Source: Haloarchaeobius iranensis
GTDB lineage: Archaea; Halobacteriota; Halobacteria; Halobacteriales; Natrialbaceae
Direction of reading: 5' to 3'
NCBI RefSeq assembly: GCF_900103505.1
Contig: NZ_FNIA01000013.1
Coordinates: forward strand, 1-64,000
Length of the DNA: 64,000 nucleotides
Shown one piece after another: positions 52,892-61,553 of the stretch. A model generated the notes under the pieces. That model had not been told where the DNA came from. It searched no databases and worked only from the letters and a program-made list of their open reading frames with translations. A program made the position numbers and the translations under genes. Each line of letters starts with the position of its first letter. Position 1 is the stretch's first letter.

Positions 52892-54393
52892 GCCGGTGCG
52901 ACGTCGGCCGCGGCGACCCGGCTGTTCTGCGGGTGTATCTCGGCCAGCGACGACCGGTCGGGCCCGTTCACGATGGTCACGGCGTCGTTCGAGACGCGCA
53001 CGGAGAACGCGTCGGCGAACTCCCCGTCGTTGATGACCCAGGTCTCGGCGGTGGCGCGGACGGCCCCGTGGTACTCGAGCAGGTCGCGATACGCGCTCGC
53101 GAACTCGCGAGCCTCGGCGTTCGAGTCCCACTCGATGCGCCAGACGTAGCCCGTCTCCTCGCCGTTGCGGTAGGCGTACAGCCGGTCGCCGCCCCAGCCG
53201 GCGCTCGGGGCGAGGTCGTAGGTGAGCCGTGGTCCCGGGCCGTCCTGCCGGCGGAACGCGTCCTCCGCGACGAGACTCCCGTCGCGGTCGTCGTACAGCG
53301 TGTAGGCGAACATCGTGGCGAGGCTCGCCTCGCCGAGGGTCCGGCCCGCCGGTTCGCCCGCGGTCACGCGCTCCCAGTCGCCCGTGCTGCGGTCGGGGAC
53401 CGAGACCGACCTGGCGTCGTCCGGGTTCGACCGCCAGTGGATGACCTGCTCGGTCGACAGGGGCGGCTCCTGGTAGAGTTCGGCGACGCCGTCCCAGCCC
53501 TCGCGCTCGTACACGCCGGCGACCATCGACTCGCCGGCGGCGTACGGGAAGTACGACTGCAGGTAGATACCCAGGTTCGGGCCGGCCCGGTCGACGGCTG
53601 CGTTCCCGCCCGAGCCACCGTCGCCGCCGTCGGCCCCGCCGCCGCCCTCGTCGGTCCAGTCGCTCCGGCGCAGGCAGTCCCACTCCTCGCCACAGCGCGC
53701 CTCGTACCGGCGTTCGGCGAAGTTCGCGTCACCCTCGATGAGCGCCCGGAGCGCGACGATGCCGTCCTGCGAGACGTTCTGGGGGATGCGGGTCTGCCGG
53801 AGCGGCCCCCGGAACTGGTAGGCGTGGACGAGCTCGTGGCCGAGCGTCAGCTCGGCCAGTCTGGGCGTGTCGGAGTTCGAGACGACGACGATGCGGTCCT
53901 GCTGGGTGTCGTAGTAGCCCTGCACCGACGCCTCCCGGGTCGCCTCCTCGGCCTCGCCCGCGTCGGTCGTCTCGCCGACGACGAACAGCGCCTCGAACTC
54001 CGCGGCGCGCTCGGCCGCGGCGGCGCGCTGGCCGGCCGTCGGCGAGCCGCCGTCGCCGCCGCTCCCCCTGTACTCGGAGCGGTTGACGAGCTCGACGGCG
54101 ACGGGCTCGTCGAACTCGATGTCCCGCACGACCTCGACGCGGGCCATCGCACGGGAGACGAGTGCCTGCAGTTCGGCCTCGGTCAGACCGTCCTCGGGGT
54201 CGACGTTCAGCGACTCGTTGTGCCAGTACCCCCGTTCCCAGCCCTGTACGTCGGTTGTCGGGTCCGTGACGGAGGGGTCGGCCGCGAGCGAGTCGTCGCC
54301 CGCCGGTGGGTCGGCTTCCTGTGCGCCGAGCGCGGTACAGCCGGACAGCACGACCACCGCCAGCGTGACGACGAGCAGCAGGGACCTGCGCAT
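52825..54393 (-). CDS. Hvo_1808-like HExxH surface lipoprotein, 522 aa
   Basis: Lipobox LSGC (Cys19) after MRRSLLLVVTLAVVV, then a Pro/Asp linker. HELVH at residues 186-190 and IEGDANFAE about 32 residues later form a gluzincin-like zinc site. Later blocks (ELYQEPPLSTEQVIHW; APSAGWGGDRLYAYRNG...YVWRIEWD) match the protein at 13509-14993. The name comes from a haloarchaeal surface protein family I recall. Proteolysis is not proven. The last 22 codons overlap the fused Lut gene antisense and give a Ser/Ala/Cys-poor-conservation tail (GAINSTACGTSPPSSASS), so the true end may have drifted. Confidence 0.78.
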   Translation of the reverse strand: MRRSLLLVVTLAVVVLSGCTALGAQEADPPAGDDSLAADPSVTDPTTDVQGWERGYWHNESLNVDPEDGLTEAELQALVSRAMARVEVVRDIEFDEPVAVELVNRSEYRGSGGDGGSPTAGQRAAAAERAAEFEALFVVGETTDAGEAEEATREASVQGYYDTQQDRIVVVSNSDTPRLAELTLGHELVHAYQFRGPLRQTRIPQNVSQDGIVALRALIEGDANFAERRYEARCGEEWDCLRRSDWTDEGGGGADGGDGGSGGNAAVDRAGPNLGIYLQSYFPYAAGESMVAGVYEREGWDGVAELYQEPPLSTEQVIHWRSNPDDARSVSVPDRSTGDWERVTAGEPAGRTLGEASLATMFAYTLYDDRDGSLVAEDAFRRQDGPGPRLTYDLAPSAGWGGDRLYAYRNGEETGYVWRIEWDSNAEAREFASAYRDLLEYHGAVRATAETWVINDGEFADAFSVRVSNDAVTIVNGPDRSSLAEIHPQNSRVAAADVAPAQGAINSTACGTSPPSSASSCS

Positions 54394-54438
54394 TCACCCG
54401 ACGTTCGAACCGGCCGGACAAAAGCCGTGCGACCGTCG

Positions 54439-55065
54439 CTACGCCACCCGAGCGACCGCCTGCACCCAGCCGTCCTGGCTCGCGACCTCCGCGGCGTCGG
54501 CCGTCTCGACGTGCACGGGCTCGAAGCCGGTGTCGACCAGCAGCTCGCACACCGCGGCCGCCGTGTGGCGCTCGAAGAACCGTCCCAGACCGTCGAAGCC
54601 GCTCTCGTCGCCGCGCTTCAGCGAGCAGTACAGCGTCCCGTCGCCGTCGAGCACCCGCGCGAACTCGGACAGCGTCGCCGGCACGTCCCCACGAGGCACG
54701 TGCAGCAGCGAGGCACACGCCCAGACGCCGTCGAAGCTGTTCGGGCCGAAGGGTAGGGTGCGCATGTCGCCCAGCGCGAACCGGGCGTCGGAGACGTTCT
54801 CGCGACCGCTCTCGATGAACGACGGCGTCACGTCCAGCCCGGTCACGTCGTACCCGCGGTCTGCGAACGTCTCCGCGTCCGAGCCGGGGCCACAGCCCAC
54901 GTCGAGGATTCGGGTGCCCTGGAGGGCGTCGAAGAACGGCTCGCCGAACCGCTCCGCGATGGACTCGCGTCGGTACTTCTCCACGAACGCGTCGCTGTTG
55001 GATTCGTAGACGGACCGGGTTCGGGCGACCTCGTCCATGCCGTCGCCGTCTCCGCGTCCGGTCAT
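54439..55065 (-). CDS. SAM-dependent class I methyltransferase
   Basis: 208 aa from ATG 55065 (ATG 55038, MDEVARTRS, is the alternative). Motif I ILDVGCGPGSDAETFADRG, motif post-I VTGLDVTPSFI, motif IV DGVWACASLLHVPRG. Standard Rossmann methyltransferase of the UbiE/methyltransf_11 group. Substrate unknown. Lies between the lipoprotein and transporter genes, all on the minus strand. Confidence 0.86.
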   Translation of the reverse strand: MTGRGDGDGMDEVARTRSVYESNSDAFVEKYRRESIAERFGEPFFDALQGTRILDVGCGPGSDAETFADRGYDVTGLDVTPSFIESGRENVSDARFALGDMRTLPFGPNSFDGVWACASLLHVPRGDVPATLSEFARVLDGDGTLYCSLKRGDESGFDGLGRFFERHTAAAVCELLVDTGFEPVHVETADAAEVASQDGWVQAVARVA

Positions 55066-55100
55066 CAATCTTTGGCGTGGGGTCGAGGACCGGCCCGGGC

Positions 55101-57275
55101 TCAGAACACCAGCCGTTCGAGCAGGCGGCGCAGCAGGCCGGGCCGTTCGGACTGCGTGGGGTAGACGGTGACGGTCGTACACTGGGGGCTCGGGAACGCC
55201 GGCCGTTCGTCGAACAGCGCGCTCCGGAGCCGGTGGTCGGCACCGCGGCGGACGACCACGTCCGGCCGCGTTTCGCGGCCGCCGTCCGTGCGGACGGGCG
55301 TCGACTGGACCGGGACGGAGAGGAGCGACGACAGGTCCGACTGGTACTCCCCGACGGTGGCCCGGTACTGGTCCGGGGCGTCGCTGTCGACCGGGTACCA
55401 GAGCGAGATCCGGCCGTCGTTGGCCCGGGCGACGGTCTCCGCGACCGAGACGGCGAGTGGGTCGTACGGGCCGACGCCCGCGAGGACGACGTGCTGAGGG
55501 CGGTCGTAGCCCAGGTTGTCGACGAGCAGCACGTCACAGGGTGCGTGGCGGACGACCCAGTCGATGGGGTCGCCGAACAGCCGCGAGCGGAGCCGGAGCG
55601 GCTCGTGCTCGGCGAGCACCGTGTCGACCTCGCGGTCGGCGGCGACGTTGACGATGGCGTGTTTCGTGTCGTGGCTGACGACCTCGTCGGCCTCGACGTC
55701 CACACCGAACTCGGCCCCGAGCTCCGTGACCCGCGTCTCGAACGAGAGGTCCGACGAGGACTGCACGGTCATCTCCTCGGTCAGCGGGGCCTGGTCAGGC
55801 ACCTCCTCGAAGCGGACCGCGACCACTCGGCCGTCGTGCGGCCGGACGAGGTCGGCGGCGAGCGCGACCAGCGAGCGCTCCCGGTCCGGCCCGACGTCCT
55901 TCGTGAGGGCGACGAGCACCTCGTGGGTGGGCTCGGACTGGCCGTCCGCGACGTCGGTCAGTGCGGAGCGGCTGACCTGGCGGCGGATGGCGTCCCGCGC
56001 GGTGCCCTCCCGGTCCACCCGCGGCCGGACGTAGACGAGGTACCAGCCGATGCTCGCGACCGTGATGACCACGGCCCCGACGAGGGCGACCGTCCCCATC
56101 TGGGTCAGCAGCGCGACGCCGGCGACGACGCCGAAGAGCTGCATCCAGGGGTACAGTGGCGAGGTGAACTCGGGTTCGTACTCGGCCTCCCCCTCACGGA
56201 AGGCGACGACGGCGAGGTTGATGAGCGCGAACACGAGTATCTGGAACGCGCTCGCGAGCTTGGCGATCTCCAGGATCGGCACGAACGCGATGAGCACCAG
56301 CAGCACCGCTCCGGTGAGGGTGATGGAAGCCACGGGCGTTCCGAACCGCTCGCTGATCGTCGAGAGCGACGGCGGTGCGAGGTCGTCCCGGCTCATCGCG
56401 AACGGGTAGCGCGACGAGGAGAGGATGCCGGCGTTCGCGGTGGAGACGAGCGCGAGGATGGCGGCCCCGATGACCGCGTACACGCCGGCGGTCCCGAGCG
56501 TCTGCTCGGCGGCGACCGCGACCGGCGTGAGCGACCCGGCGACGCTACCGGGGTCGGTCACCCCGACGAGCACGGCGACGATGGCGACGTAGAGAACGGT
56601 CGTGAACGCGAGCGACCCCAGGATGCCGAGCGGGATGTTCCGGCCGGGGTCCTCGACCTCTTCGGCGACGCTCGCGACCTTCGTGACGCCGGCGTAGGAG
56701 ACGAACACCAGCCCGGTCGCCGCGAGGAGCCCACCGAGGCCCGCGTCGAAGAAGTTCGCGTAGTTCGCCGACTGGACGGCCGGTGCGCTGCCGGCCGCGA
56801 ACCAGCCGAGTGCGGCGAGCATCACGACGACGATGCCGAGCTGGAGCTGTCCCGTCTGCTTCGCGCCGACGACGTTCACCAGGATCAACAGCGCCGCGAG
56901 CCCGAGCGCGACGGGCTTGAGCGGGAGGTCGAACAGCAACAGCAGGTAGGGAACCCCGCCGACGAGCGCGAGCGCCCCCTTGAACGAGAGCGAGAACCAC
57001 GTACCGACGCCGGCGATGGTGCCGAGCAGCGGTCCCATCCCGCGCTCGATGTAGATGTACGTCCCGCCGGCCTCGGGCATCGCCGTCGCCATCTCCGACT
57101 TCGAGAGCGCCGCTGGGACGACGAGGATGCCGGCCAGGAGGTACGCGACGACGACGAGCGGGCCCGCGATGCCGAGCGCCAGCGCCGGGAGGATGAAGAT
57201 GCCGCTCCCGATCATCGCGCCGATGCTGATGGCGAGGACCGACGGCAGCCCGAGGTCCCGTTCGAGCTCCTTCAT
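55101..57275 (-). CDS. APC amino acid permease with C-terminal USP domains
   Basis: 724 aa. About twelve membrane helices of the APC superfamily (IGAMIGSGIFILPALALGIAGPL, the GSGIF ligand loop; FVSYAGVTKVASVAEEVEDPGRNIP). From about residue 440 a soluble part contains two universal-stress-protein-like folds (THEVLVALTKDVGPDRERSLVALAADL; PQHVVLAGVGPYDPLAVSVAETVARAN). This APC-USP form is known from haloarchaea and cyanobacteria and suggests regulation by nucleotides. Its start overlaps the RCK gene stop by 4 bases. Confidence 0.9.
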   Translation of the reverse strand: MKELERDLGLPSVLAISIGAMIGSGIFILPALALGIAGPLVVVAYLLAGILVVPAALSKSEMATAMPEAGGTYIYIERGMGPLLGTIAGVGTWFSLSFKGALALVGGVPYLLLLFDLPLKPVALGLAALLILVNVVGAKQTGQLQLGIVVVMLAALGWFAAGSAPAVQSANYANFFDAGLGGLLAATGLVFVSYAGVTKVASVAEEVEDPGRNIPLGILGSLAFTTVLYVAIVAVLVGVTDPGSVAGSLTPVAVAAEQTLGTAGVYAVIGAAILALVSTANAGILSSSRYPFAMSRDDLAPPSLSTISERFGTPVASITLTGAVLLVLIAFVPILEIAKLASAFQILVFALINLAVVAFREGEAEYEPEFTSPLYPWMQLFGVVAGVALLTQMGTVALVGAVVITVASIGWYLVYVRPRVDREGTARDAIRRQVSRSALTDVADGQSEPTHEVLVALTKDVGPDRERSLVALAADLVRPHDGRVVAVRFEEVPDQAPLTEEMTVQSSSDLSFETRVTELGAEFGVDVEADEVVSHDTKHAIVNVAADREVDTVLAEHEPLRLRSRLFGDPIDWVVRHAPCDVLLVDNLGYDRPQHVVLAGVGPYDPLAVSVAETVARANDGRISLWYPVDSDAPDQYRATVGEYQSDLSSLLSVPVQSTPVRTDGGRETRPDVVVRRGADHRLRSALFDERPAFPSPQCTTVTVYPTQSERPGLLRRLLERLVF

Positions 57276-57682
57276 AACGCCTCCGCGACGCCGGTCGACA
57301 GCGCGGTCGCCGCGCAGACCGACTCGTGGCCGGCCTCCTCGAACAGGCGGACGCTGCTCGGCCGGTTCGCCAGGACGATGATGCGGTCCGGGTCGAAGTG
57401 GACGCGGACGAGCTGTGCCGCGAGCAGGTTCGTCCGGTCGTGGCGGGTCGCTACCACGACGGTCGAGCCCGGCCCGATGCCCGTCGTTTCGAGCGCCTGT
57501 ACGTCGGTCGGGTCTGCCTCGTGCGAGGGGACCACCGACGACTCGTGACTGTCGTCGACGTACCGCGCCCGCAGACCGACGTCAGCGAGGCGTCTGGCAA
57601 CCTGTTCTCCGACTGGGCCGCCGCCGAGGACGTACCAGGCGTCGACGGGCGGTTCGTCCCGGCCGCGTGGGTTCTGTATCAT
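57272..57682 (-). CDS. TrkA-N (RCK) NAD-binding protein, 136 aa
   Basis: Start at ATG 57682. Rossmann domain only: DAWYVLGGGPVGEQVARRLADVG, ARYVDDSHES, GPGSTVVVATRHDRTNLLAAQLVR, IIVLANRPSSVRLFEEAGHE. No RCK_C part. Coupled by ATGA overlap to the APC-USP transporter, which it probably controls, since separate RCK subunits of this size are known for haloarchaeal APC-type transporters. Confidence 0.84.
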   Translation of the reverse strand: MIQNPRGRDEPPVDAWYVLGGGPVGEQVARRLADVGLRARYVDDSHESSVVPSHEADPTDVQALETTGIGPGSTVVVATRHDRTNLLAAQLVRVHFDPDRIIVLANRPSSVRLFEEAGHESVCAATALSTGVAEAL

Positions 57683-57765
57683 GGTCGGGGGAGATGTGGT
57701 CCGGGCCGCGGTTCGCGACCACGGACCGGGGTCGTACTCCGTGTTAGGCGACGGAACAGCATAAA

Positions 57766-57790
57766 ACAACCGCTTCATTTCACAGGTTGT
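57766..57790. promoter_or_regulatory. Inverted repeat ACAACC-N13-GGTTGT in the transporter/AsnC interval
   Basis: Perfect 6-base arms between the divergent transporter operon and the AsnC gene, next to TTTTAT on the transporter side (about 80 bases before the RCK start) and upstream of ATTAAACACGCTAAAC near 57804-57819, which has two TAAAC half-sites. Suitable for binding by the adjacent Lrp/AsnC protein. Confidence 0.45.
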
Positions 57791-57888
57791 CAAAATAAGG
57801 GCGATTAAACACGCTAAACGTCTTTACACTCCGCCGGTGACGACGCGGTTCGACGACACGCACTCGCGACCGCCGTCGGAGCCAAACA

Positions 57889-58419
57889 ATGAATAGTGCT
57901 CGACGACCACCCAGAGAGCAGATGAAGGACGGCACACTCGACGACGTCGACAGACACATCCTGTACTATCTCCAGCGAGACGCCAGACACACCTCGTCCA
58001 GCGACATCGCCGAGGAGCTCGACATCTCGCCGAGCACGGTCCGGACGCGACTCAAGGAACTCGAGACCAGCGGCGTCATCCGGGGCTACCACATCGACAT
58101 CGACTACGACCTCGCCGGCTACCCGCTGTACACGAAGATAATCTGTACCGCGCCGGTTCCGGACCGCGACACCCTCGCGGACCGCGCCCGCGAGGTCGAC
58201 GGCGTGACCGCCGTCCGAGAGATCATGACCGGCGAGCGGAACGTCTACGTCAACGCCATCGGCACGGACCACGACGACCTCAACCGAATCGCACAGGAAC
58301 TCGACGAGCTCGGGCTCAGGATCGTCGACGAACAGCTCATCCGCGACGAGTACGTCTGCCCGTACCACGGCTTCCTCGACGCCGAGGCGGAGCCGTCCCT
58401 GCCCGACGCCGAGGACTGA
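57889..58419 (+). CDS. Lrp/AsnC family transcriptional regulator
   Basis: 176 aa from ATG 57889 (MKDGTLDDVD at 57922 is the other candidate). N-terminal HTH (LDDVDRHILYYLQRDARHTSSSDIAEELDISPSTVRTRLKEL), then an RAM-like ligand domain (VIRGYHIDIDYDLAGYPLYTKIICTAPV; VTAVREIMTGERNVYVNAIG). By family knowledge such proteins sense amino acids. The divergent APC-USP transporter is the obvious target. Confidence 0.88.
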   Translation: MNSARRPPREQMKDGTLDDVDRHILYYLQRDARHTSSSDIAEELDISPSTVRTRLKELETSGVIRGYHIDIDYDLAGYPLYTKIICTAPVPDRDTLADRAREVDGVTAVREIMTGERNVYVNAIGTDHDDLNRIAQELDELGLRIVDEQLIRDEYVCPYHGFLDAEAEPSLPDAED

Positions 58420-58565
58420 CCGCGACGAGAAGCAGGTCCGGGGCCGCTCGTCACCCCAGAGCCCCCGACGACGCGCTCCGGTCAGTTCTCGACCGGAATC
58501 TCGGTGCCAGTGACCGTCCTCCGTCGTGACGGGCTGTCGCTCCTCGATTTCTACGTCGCGAGAAG

Positions 58566-58637
58566 AGCCTAGGCCGGGATTTGAACCCGGGCTCTCGTCC
58601 TTACCAAGGACGCGCTTTACCGCTAAGCTACCCAGGC
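58566..58637 (-). tRNA. tRNA-Thr (anticodon GGT)
   Basis: Minus strand, 72 bases. Acceptor GCCTGGG pairs with CCTAGGC (one G-T), discriminator T. Anticodon stem CGTCC/GGACG with loop TTGGTAA gives anticodon GGT. D-arm TAGCTTAGCGGTAAAGC and T-arm CCGGGTTCAAATCCCGG are standard. No intron, no CCA encoded. TTAAAAC about 30-38 bases upstream is the likely TATA. Unlike the other two tRNAs here, its downstream DNA holds no T-arm copies. Confidence 0.95.
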
Positions 58638-58692
58638 ACCGAAGTGCATCCTATCGTTGCTCGGTGTAGTTTTAATGGGTTTCGATTCCGCC

Positions 58693-59367
58693 CTACGAAT
58701 CCGTCGCCGACTGGCGGACGTGGTCGTCGGCCCTGCCGGCGGTCTCGCTGGCCGTCGCGCCGATACTGAGGTCGGTCGCGGCGGGGAGTGTCTCGACCGC
58801 TGGCAGCGGCTCGCTCCCGTCGGTTGGCACGAGGCCGGTGAGCTGGGCGAACAGCTCGGTGGTGGGAGTGGCACCGACGGCGGTGGTGCCGGCGACGGCG
58901 GCGAGTTCGAACACGTCGCGTTCGAGGCTGGCATCGAGGGCGGTCGTGTCGGCGTCGGGCTGCCGGCGGTCGGTCTGGTCGCGGCCGAAGTCGCGGACGG
59001 TCCCGACGGCCTTGGCGGCGGCGTCGGTCCGCGCGAGGAGGTAGAAACCGCGGGAGACGAGCACCGTGGCGGCCAGCGAGTCGAGGTTGGCCTGCGTGTG
59101 GTCGTCGGTCTCGGTCCAGGGCTCGTCGTGGGCGAGCGAGCGGGTGAGCCGGAGGCCGTCGTAGATGAGCTGCACGCCTGCGGCCCTGTCGACGACGCTC
59201 TCGACGTCGACGTCGTCGTCGCAGGCGCGGGCACAGCGGAGCGTCACCACGCCGGGGGCCATCGGCGCGGCTGCCAGGCGGGATGCGATGTCGTCCCGGA
59301 GCCGGTCGGGGTAGATGTCGGCGAGCGCCTCCCGGGCGGCGCGCCTGCACGTTGCGACCTCGTCCAT
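58693..59367 (-). CDS. Conserved haloarchaeal protein, 224 aa (DUF7114-like)
   Basis: Helical protein: MDEVATCRRAAREALADIYPDRLRDDIASRL, DRAAGVQLIYDGLRLTRSLAHDEPWTETDDHTQANLDSLAATVLVSRGFYLLARTDAA. The HDEPW after an RxL helix and the overall helix pattern recall polyprenyl-synthase-like folds, but the DDxxD motif is absent. I recall this as a haloarchaeal family of unknown function (name tentative). Confidence 0.65.
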   Translation of the reverse strand: MDEVATCRRAAREALADIYPDRLRDDIASRLAAAPMAPGVVTLRCARACDDDVDVESVVDRAAGVQLIYDGLRLTRSLAHDEPWTETDDHTQANLDSLAATVLVSRGFYLLARTDAAAKAVGTVRDFGRDQTDRRQPDADTTALDASLERDVFELAAVAGTTAVGATPTTELFAQLTGLVPTDGSEPLPAVETLPAATDLSIGATASETAGRADDHVRQSATDS

Positions 59368-59426
59368 TGCCGCCGACTAGCGGGGGGAAAGGCAAAGACC
59401 TTTGGAAAGCGAAGACTCGCCAACGT

Positions 59427-60116
59427 ATGATCGAAACGGCAGTCGACGGGGACGTGACCCGGGTGACACTCTCCCGGCCGGACCGGCGGAACGCGTTCAC
59501 CGAGTCCGGGCTGCGGGCGCTGCGGTCGGCGGTGACCGGGGCGGAGACGCCGGTGGTGTTCCTGACCGGCGAGGGGGCGGCGTTCTCCGCGGGGGCGGAC
59601 CTCGAGGTCGTCACGGGTCTGGGCCACGAGGAGGCGCGGACGTTCGCGCAGCTGGGCCAGTCGGTCGCGACCGCCATCGAGGAGGCCGAGGCGGTCGTCG
59701 TCGTCGGCATCGATGGGCCGGCCCGGGGCGGCGGGGTGGAGCTGGCGCTCGCCTGCGACGTCCGGGTCGCCACGCCCGCGGCCACGTTCGCCGAGACGGG
59801 CGTCTCGCTCGGCCTGTTCGGCGCGTGGGGTGGGACGGCACGGCTCCCGTGCGTCGTCGGCGAGGGCGAGGCGATGGACCTCGCGCTGTCGGGCCGGACC
59901 GTCGATGCCGACGAAGCACTGCGGATGGGGCTCGTCTCGCGCGTGGTCGACGAGCCGGCGGCCGTCGCCGAGACGATAGCCGGGAACGACCCCGCCGCAC
60001 TGTCGGTGCTGAAGCGACGGCTGCGCGACGACGCGGACCGGGTGGTCCAGCACGCCCGCGAGGCCGATGCCTTCGCGGACCTGGTCGAGCGGAACGCCGG
60101 CGACCTCTCCTGGTGA
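59427..60116 (+). CDS. Enoyl-CoA hydratase/isomerase family protein
   Basis: 229 aa crotonase fold. Signatures: LSRPDRRNAFTESGLRAL, oxyanion hole FSAGADLEVV, second oxyanion glycine GPARGGGVELALACDVRVAT, and PAATFAETGVSLGLFGAWGGT. The catalytic Glu pair of true hydratases is not both evident (GLFGAWGGT near the second position), so isomerase or other acyl-CoA activity is possible. 92 bases before a coupled SDR. Confidence 0.86.
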   Translation: MIETAVDGDVTRVTLSRPDRRNAFTESGLRALRSAVTGAETPVVFLTGEGAAFSAGADLEVVTGLGHEEARTFAQLGQSVATAIEEAEAVVVVGIDGPARGGGVELALACDVRVATPAATFAETGVSLGLFGAWGGTARLPCVVGEGEAMDLALSGRTVDADEALRMGLVSRVVDEPAAVAETIAGNDPAALSVLKRRLRDDADRVVQHAREADAFADLVERNAGDLSW

Positions 60117-60208
60117 CGGCACCGAACCGGCCGCCGCGGACCTGACACTCGCGCTACCAAACCGCGCTTCAGCGAACGCTTTTGGGCCTCTCACCACTGG
60201 CGTCTCCC

Positions 60209-60865
60209 ATGACGGGAACCGCAGTCGTCGCTGGTGTCGGGCCGAAGATCGGCGAGGCAGTCGCACGCGAACTCCACGACGCGGGCTACGATGTGGGGCT
60301 GTTCGCGCGCTCGGAGGGGTCCATCGAGGAGCTGGCAGCTGACCTCGGCGAGGGCGCGCTCGCGGTCCCGGCCGACGTGACCGACCAGGAGTCCGTCCAG
60401 TCGGGGATGACCACGGTGCGCGAGGCGTTCGGGCCGGTCTCGGCGCTGGTGTTGAACGCGACCGGCGGCGGGGGCGGTCCCGTCGGCGATGCGAACGCGG
60501 AACGGCTCCGCGACATCTTCGACGTGCGCGTCGCCGGCTCGCTCGCCTGTGTCAACGCCGCGCTGTCGGACCTCCGCGAGACCGAGGGCACGGTCATCTT
60601 CAGCGGGACGACGTACGCCGACTCGCTCGTCCCCGAGCAGATAGAGTGGGGGGCGGTCGGCCCGGCCGCACGGGGGCTCTCGAAGTCCCTGGCGACCGCC
60701 CTCGACGACGTACAGGTCACCTACGTCCGCATCGGGAGTCGCGTCGACCCGGTCGGCCAGGTCGACGACGACGCCCTGAGCGCGGCCGAGGTGGCGGCAA
60801 GGTACCGCGAGCTGGTCGAGCGCGACGCGGCCGTCACGCGGGAGCTGGACCTGCGACAGCGGTAG
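60209..60865 (+). CDS. Atypical SDR lacking YxxxK, 218 aa
   Basis: N-terminal Rossmann: VVAGVGPKIGEAVARELHDAGYDVGLFAR with Arg for NADP, then VLNATGGGGG for NNAG. In place of Ser...YxxxK it reads VIFSGTTY...IEWGAVGPAARGLSKSL: the catalytic Tyr and Lys are missing, so oxidoreductase chemistry is doubtful. A function as a non-catalytic or different enzyme is possible. Family membership is clear; role unknown. Confidence 0.8.
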   Translation: MTGTAVVAGVGPKIGEAVARELHDAGYDVGLFARSEGSIEELAADLGEGALAVPADVTDQESVQSGMTTVREAFGPVSALVLNATGGGGGPVGDANAERLRDIFDVRVAGSLACVNAALSDLRETEGTVIFSGTTYADSLVPEQIEWGAVGPAARGLSKSLATALDDVQVTYVRIGSRVDPVGQVDDDALSAAEVAARYRELVERDAAVTRELDLRQR

Positions 60866-60923
60866 TGGGTTTCGCGAACGCCCACACGGAAAATATGAGT
60901 ACTCCCGGGTACACGTGGGGTGT

Positions 60924-61553
60924 GTGCACGAGTGCGACCACTGTTCGGAGTCGTTCGAGGACGAGGAACCGTACCTCGAACACCTGCGGGACGAACACGC
61001 CGACGACCTCGGCCCAATCGAGCAGCGACGGGTCGACGCGCTGGACGACGGCGACGACGGCCTCCCGGGGTTCGTCTACGCCGCGGCGGCCGTCGTCGGT
61101 CTCGTCCTGCTCGGGGGCGTCGCCGTCGGCCTGCTCGGCGGCGGCGGCGGGGGTGGACCCAGCACGCTGAACGACAGCGCGCCGCAACAGCCGACCAACA
61201 TCGGCGGCCCGCACCACCACGGCGGGATGACCGTCACCATCGACGGGCGGTCGCTCGACTTCAGCCAGCCGGAGTTCCAGCGAGCACGCGAGAACCCCGC
61301 CTTCCACTACGAGCGCGGCAACGGCGGGCGGTGGCACGTCCACGCCCGCGGCGTGACCCTGGAGTACGCGCTGGAGAGCCTCGGTATCGATGTCGCCCCC
61401 GAGGCACTGGCCTTCGAGGGGACGGTGTACCGGACCGGCGAGGGTGACACGGTCCGCTTCGTCGTCAACGACCAGCCGGTCGACCCGACGACGTACGAAC
61501 TCCAGGAGGGAGACCAGGTGGAGGTCGTGGCGACGAACAACGCGAGCGCCTGA
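60924..61553 (+). CDS. C2H2 zinc-finger single-pass membrane protein, 209 aa
   Basis: From GTG 60924 (in-frame GTG 60915 is the alternative); AAAATATG at 60890-60897 is 27-34 bases upstream. Residues 4-25 form CDHCSESF...YLEHLRDEH, a C2H2 finger (Cys4, Cys7, His21, His25 type). A membrane helix GFVYAAAAVVGLVLLGGVAVGLLGG follows, then a Gly/His linker (GGPHHHGGM) and an outside beta domain (HYERGNGGRWHVHARGVTLEYALESLGIDV; VRFVVNDQPVDPTTYELQEGDQVEVV) with several His suited to metal binding. No family function known. Confidence 0.78.
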   Translation: MHECDHCSESFEDEEPYLEHLRDEHADDLGPIEQRRVDALDDGDDGLPGFVYAAAAVVGLVLLGGVAVGLLGGGGGGGPSTLNDSAPQQPTNIGGPHHHGGMTVTIDGRSLDFSQPEFQRARENPAFHYERGNGGRWHVHARGVTLEYALESLGIDVAPEALAFEGTVYRTGEGDTVRFVVNDQPVDPTTYELQEGDQVEVVATNNASA

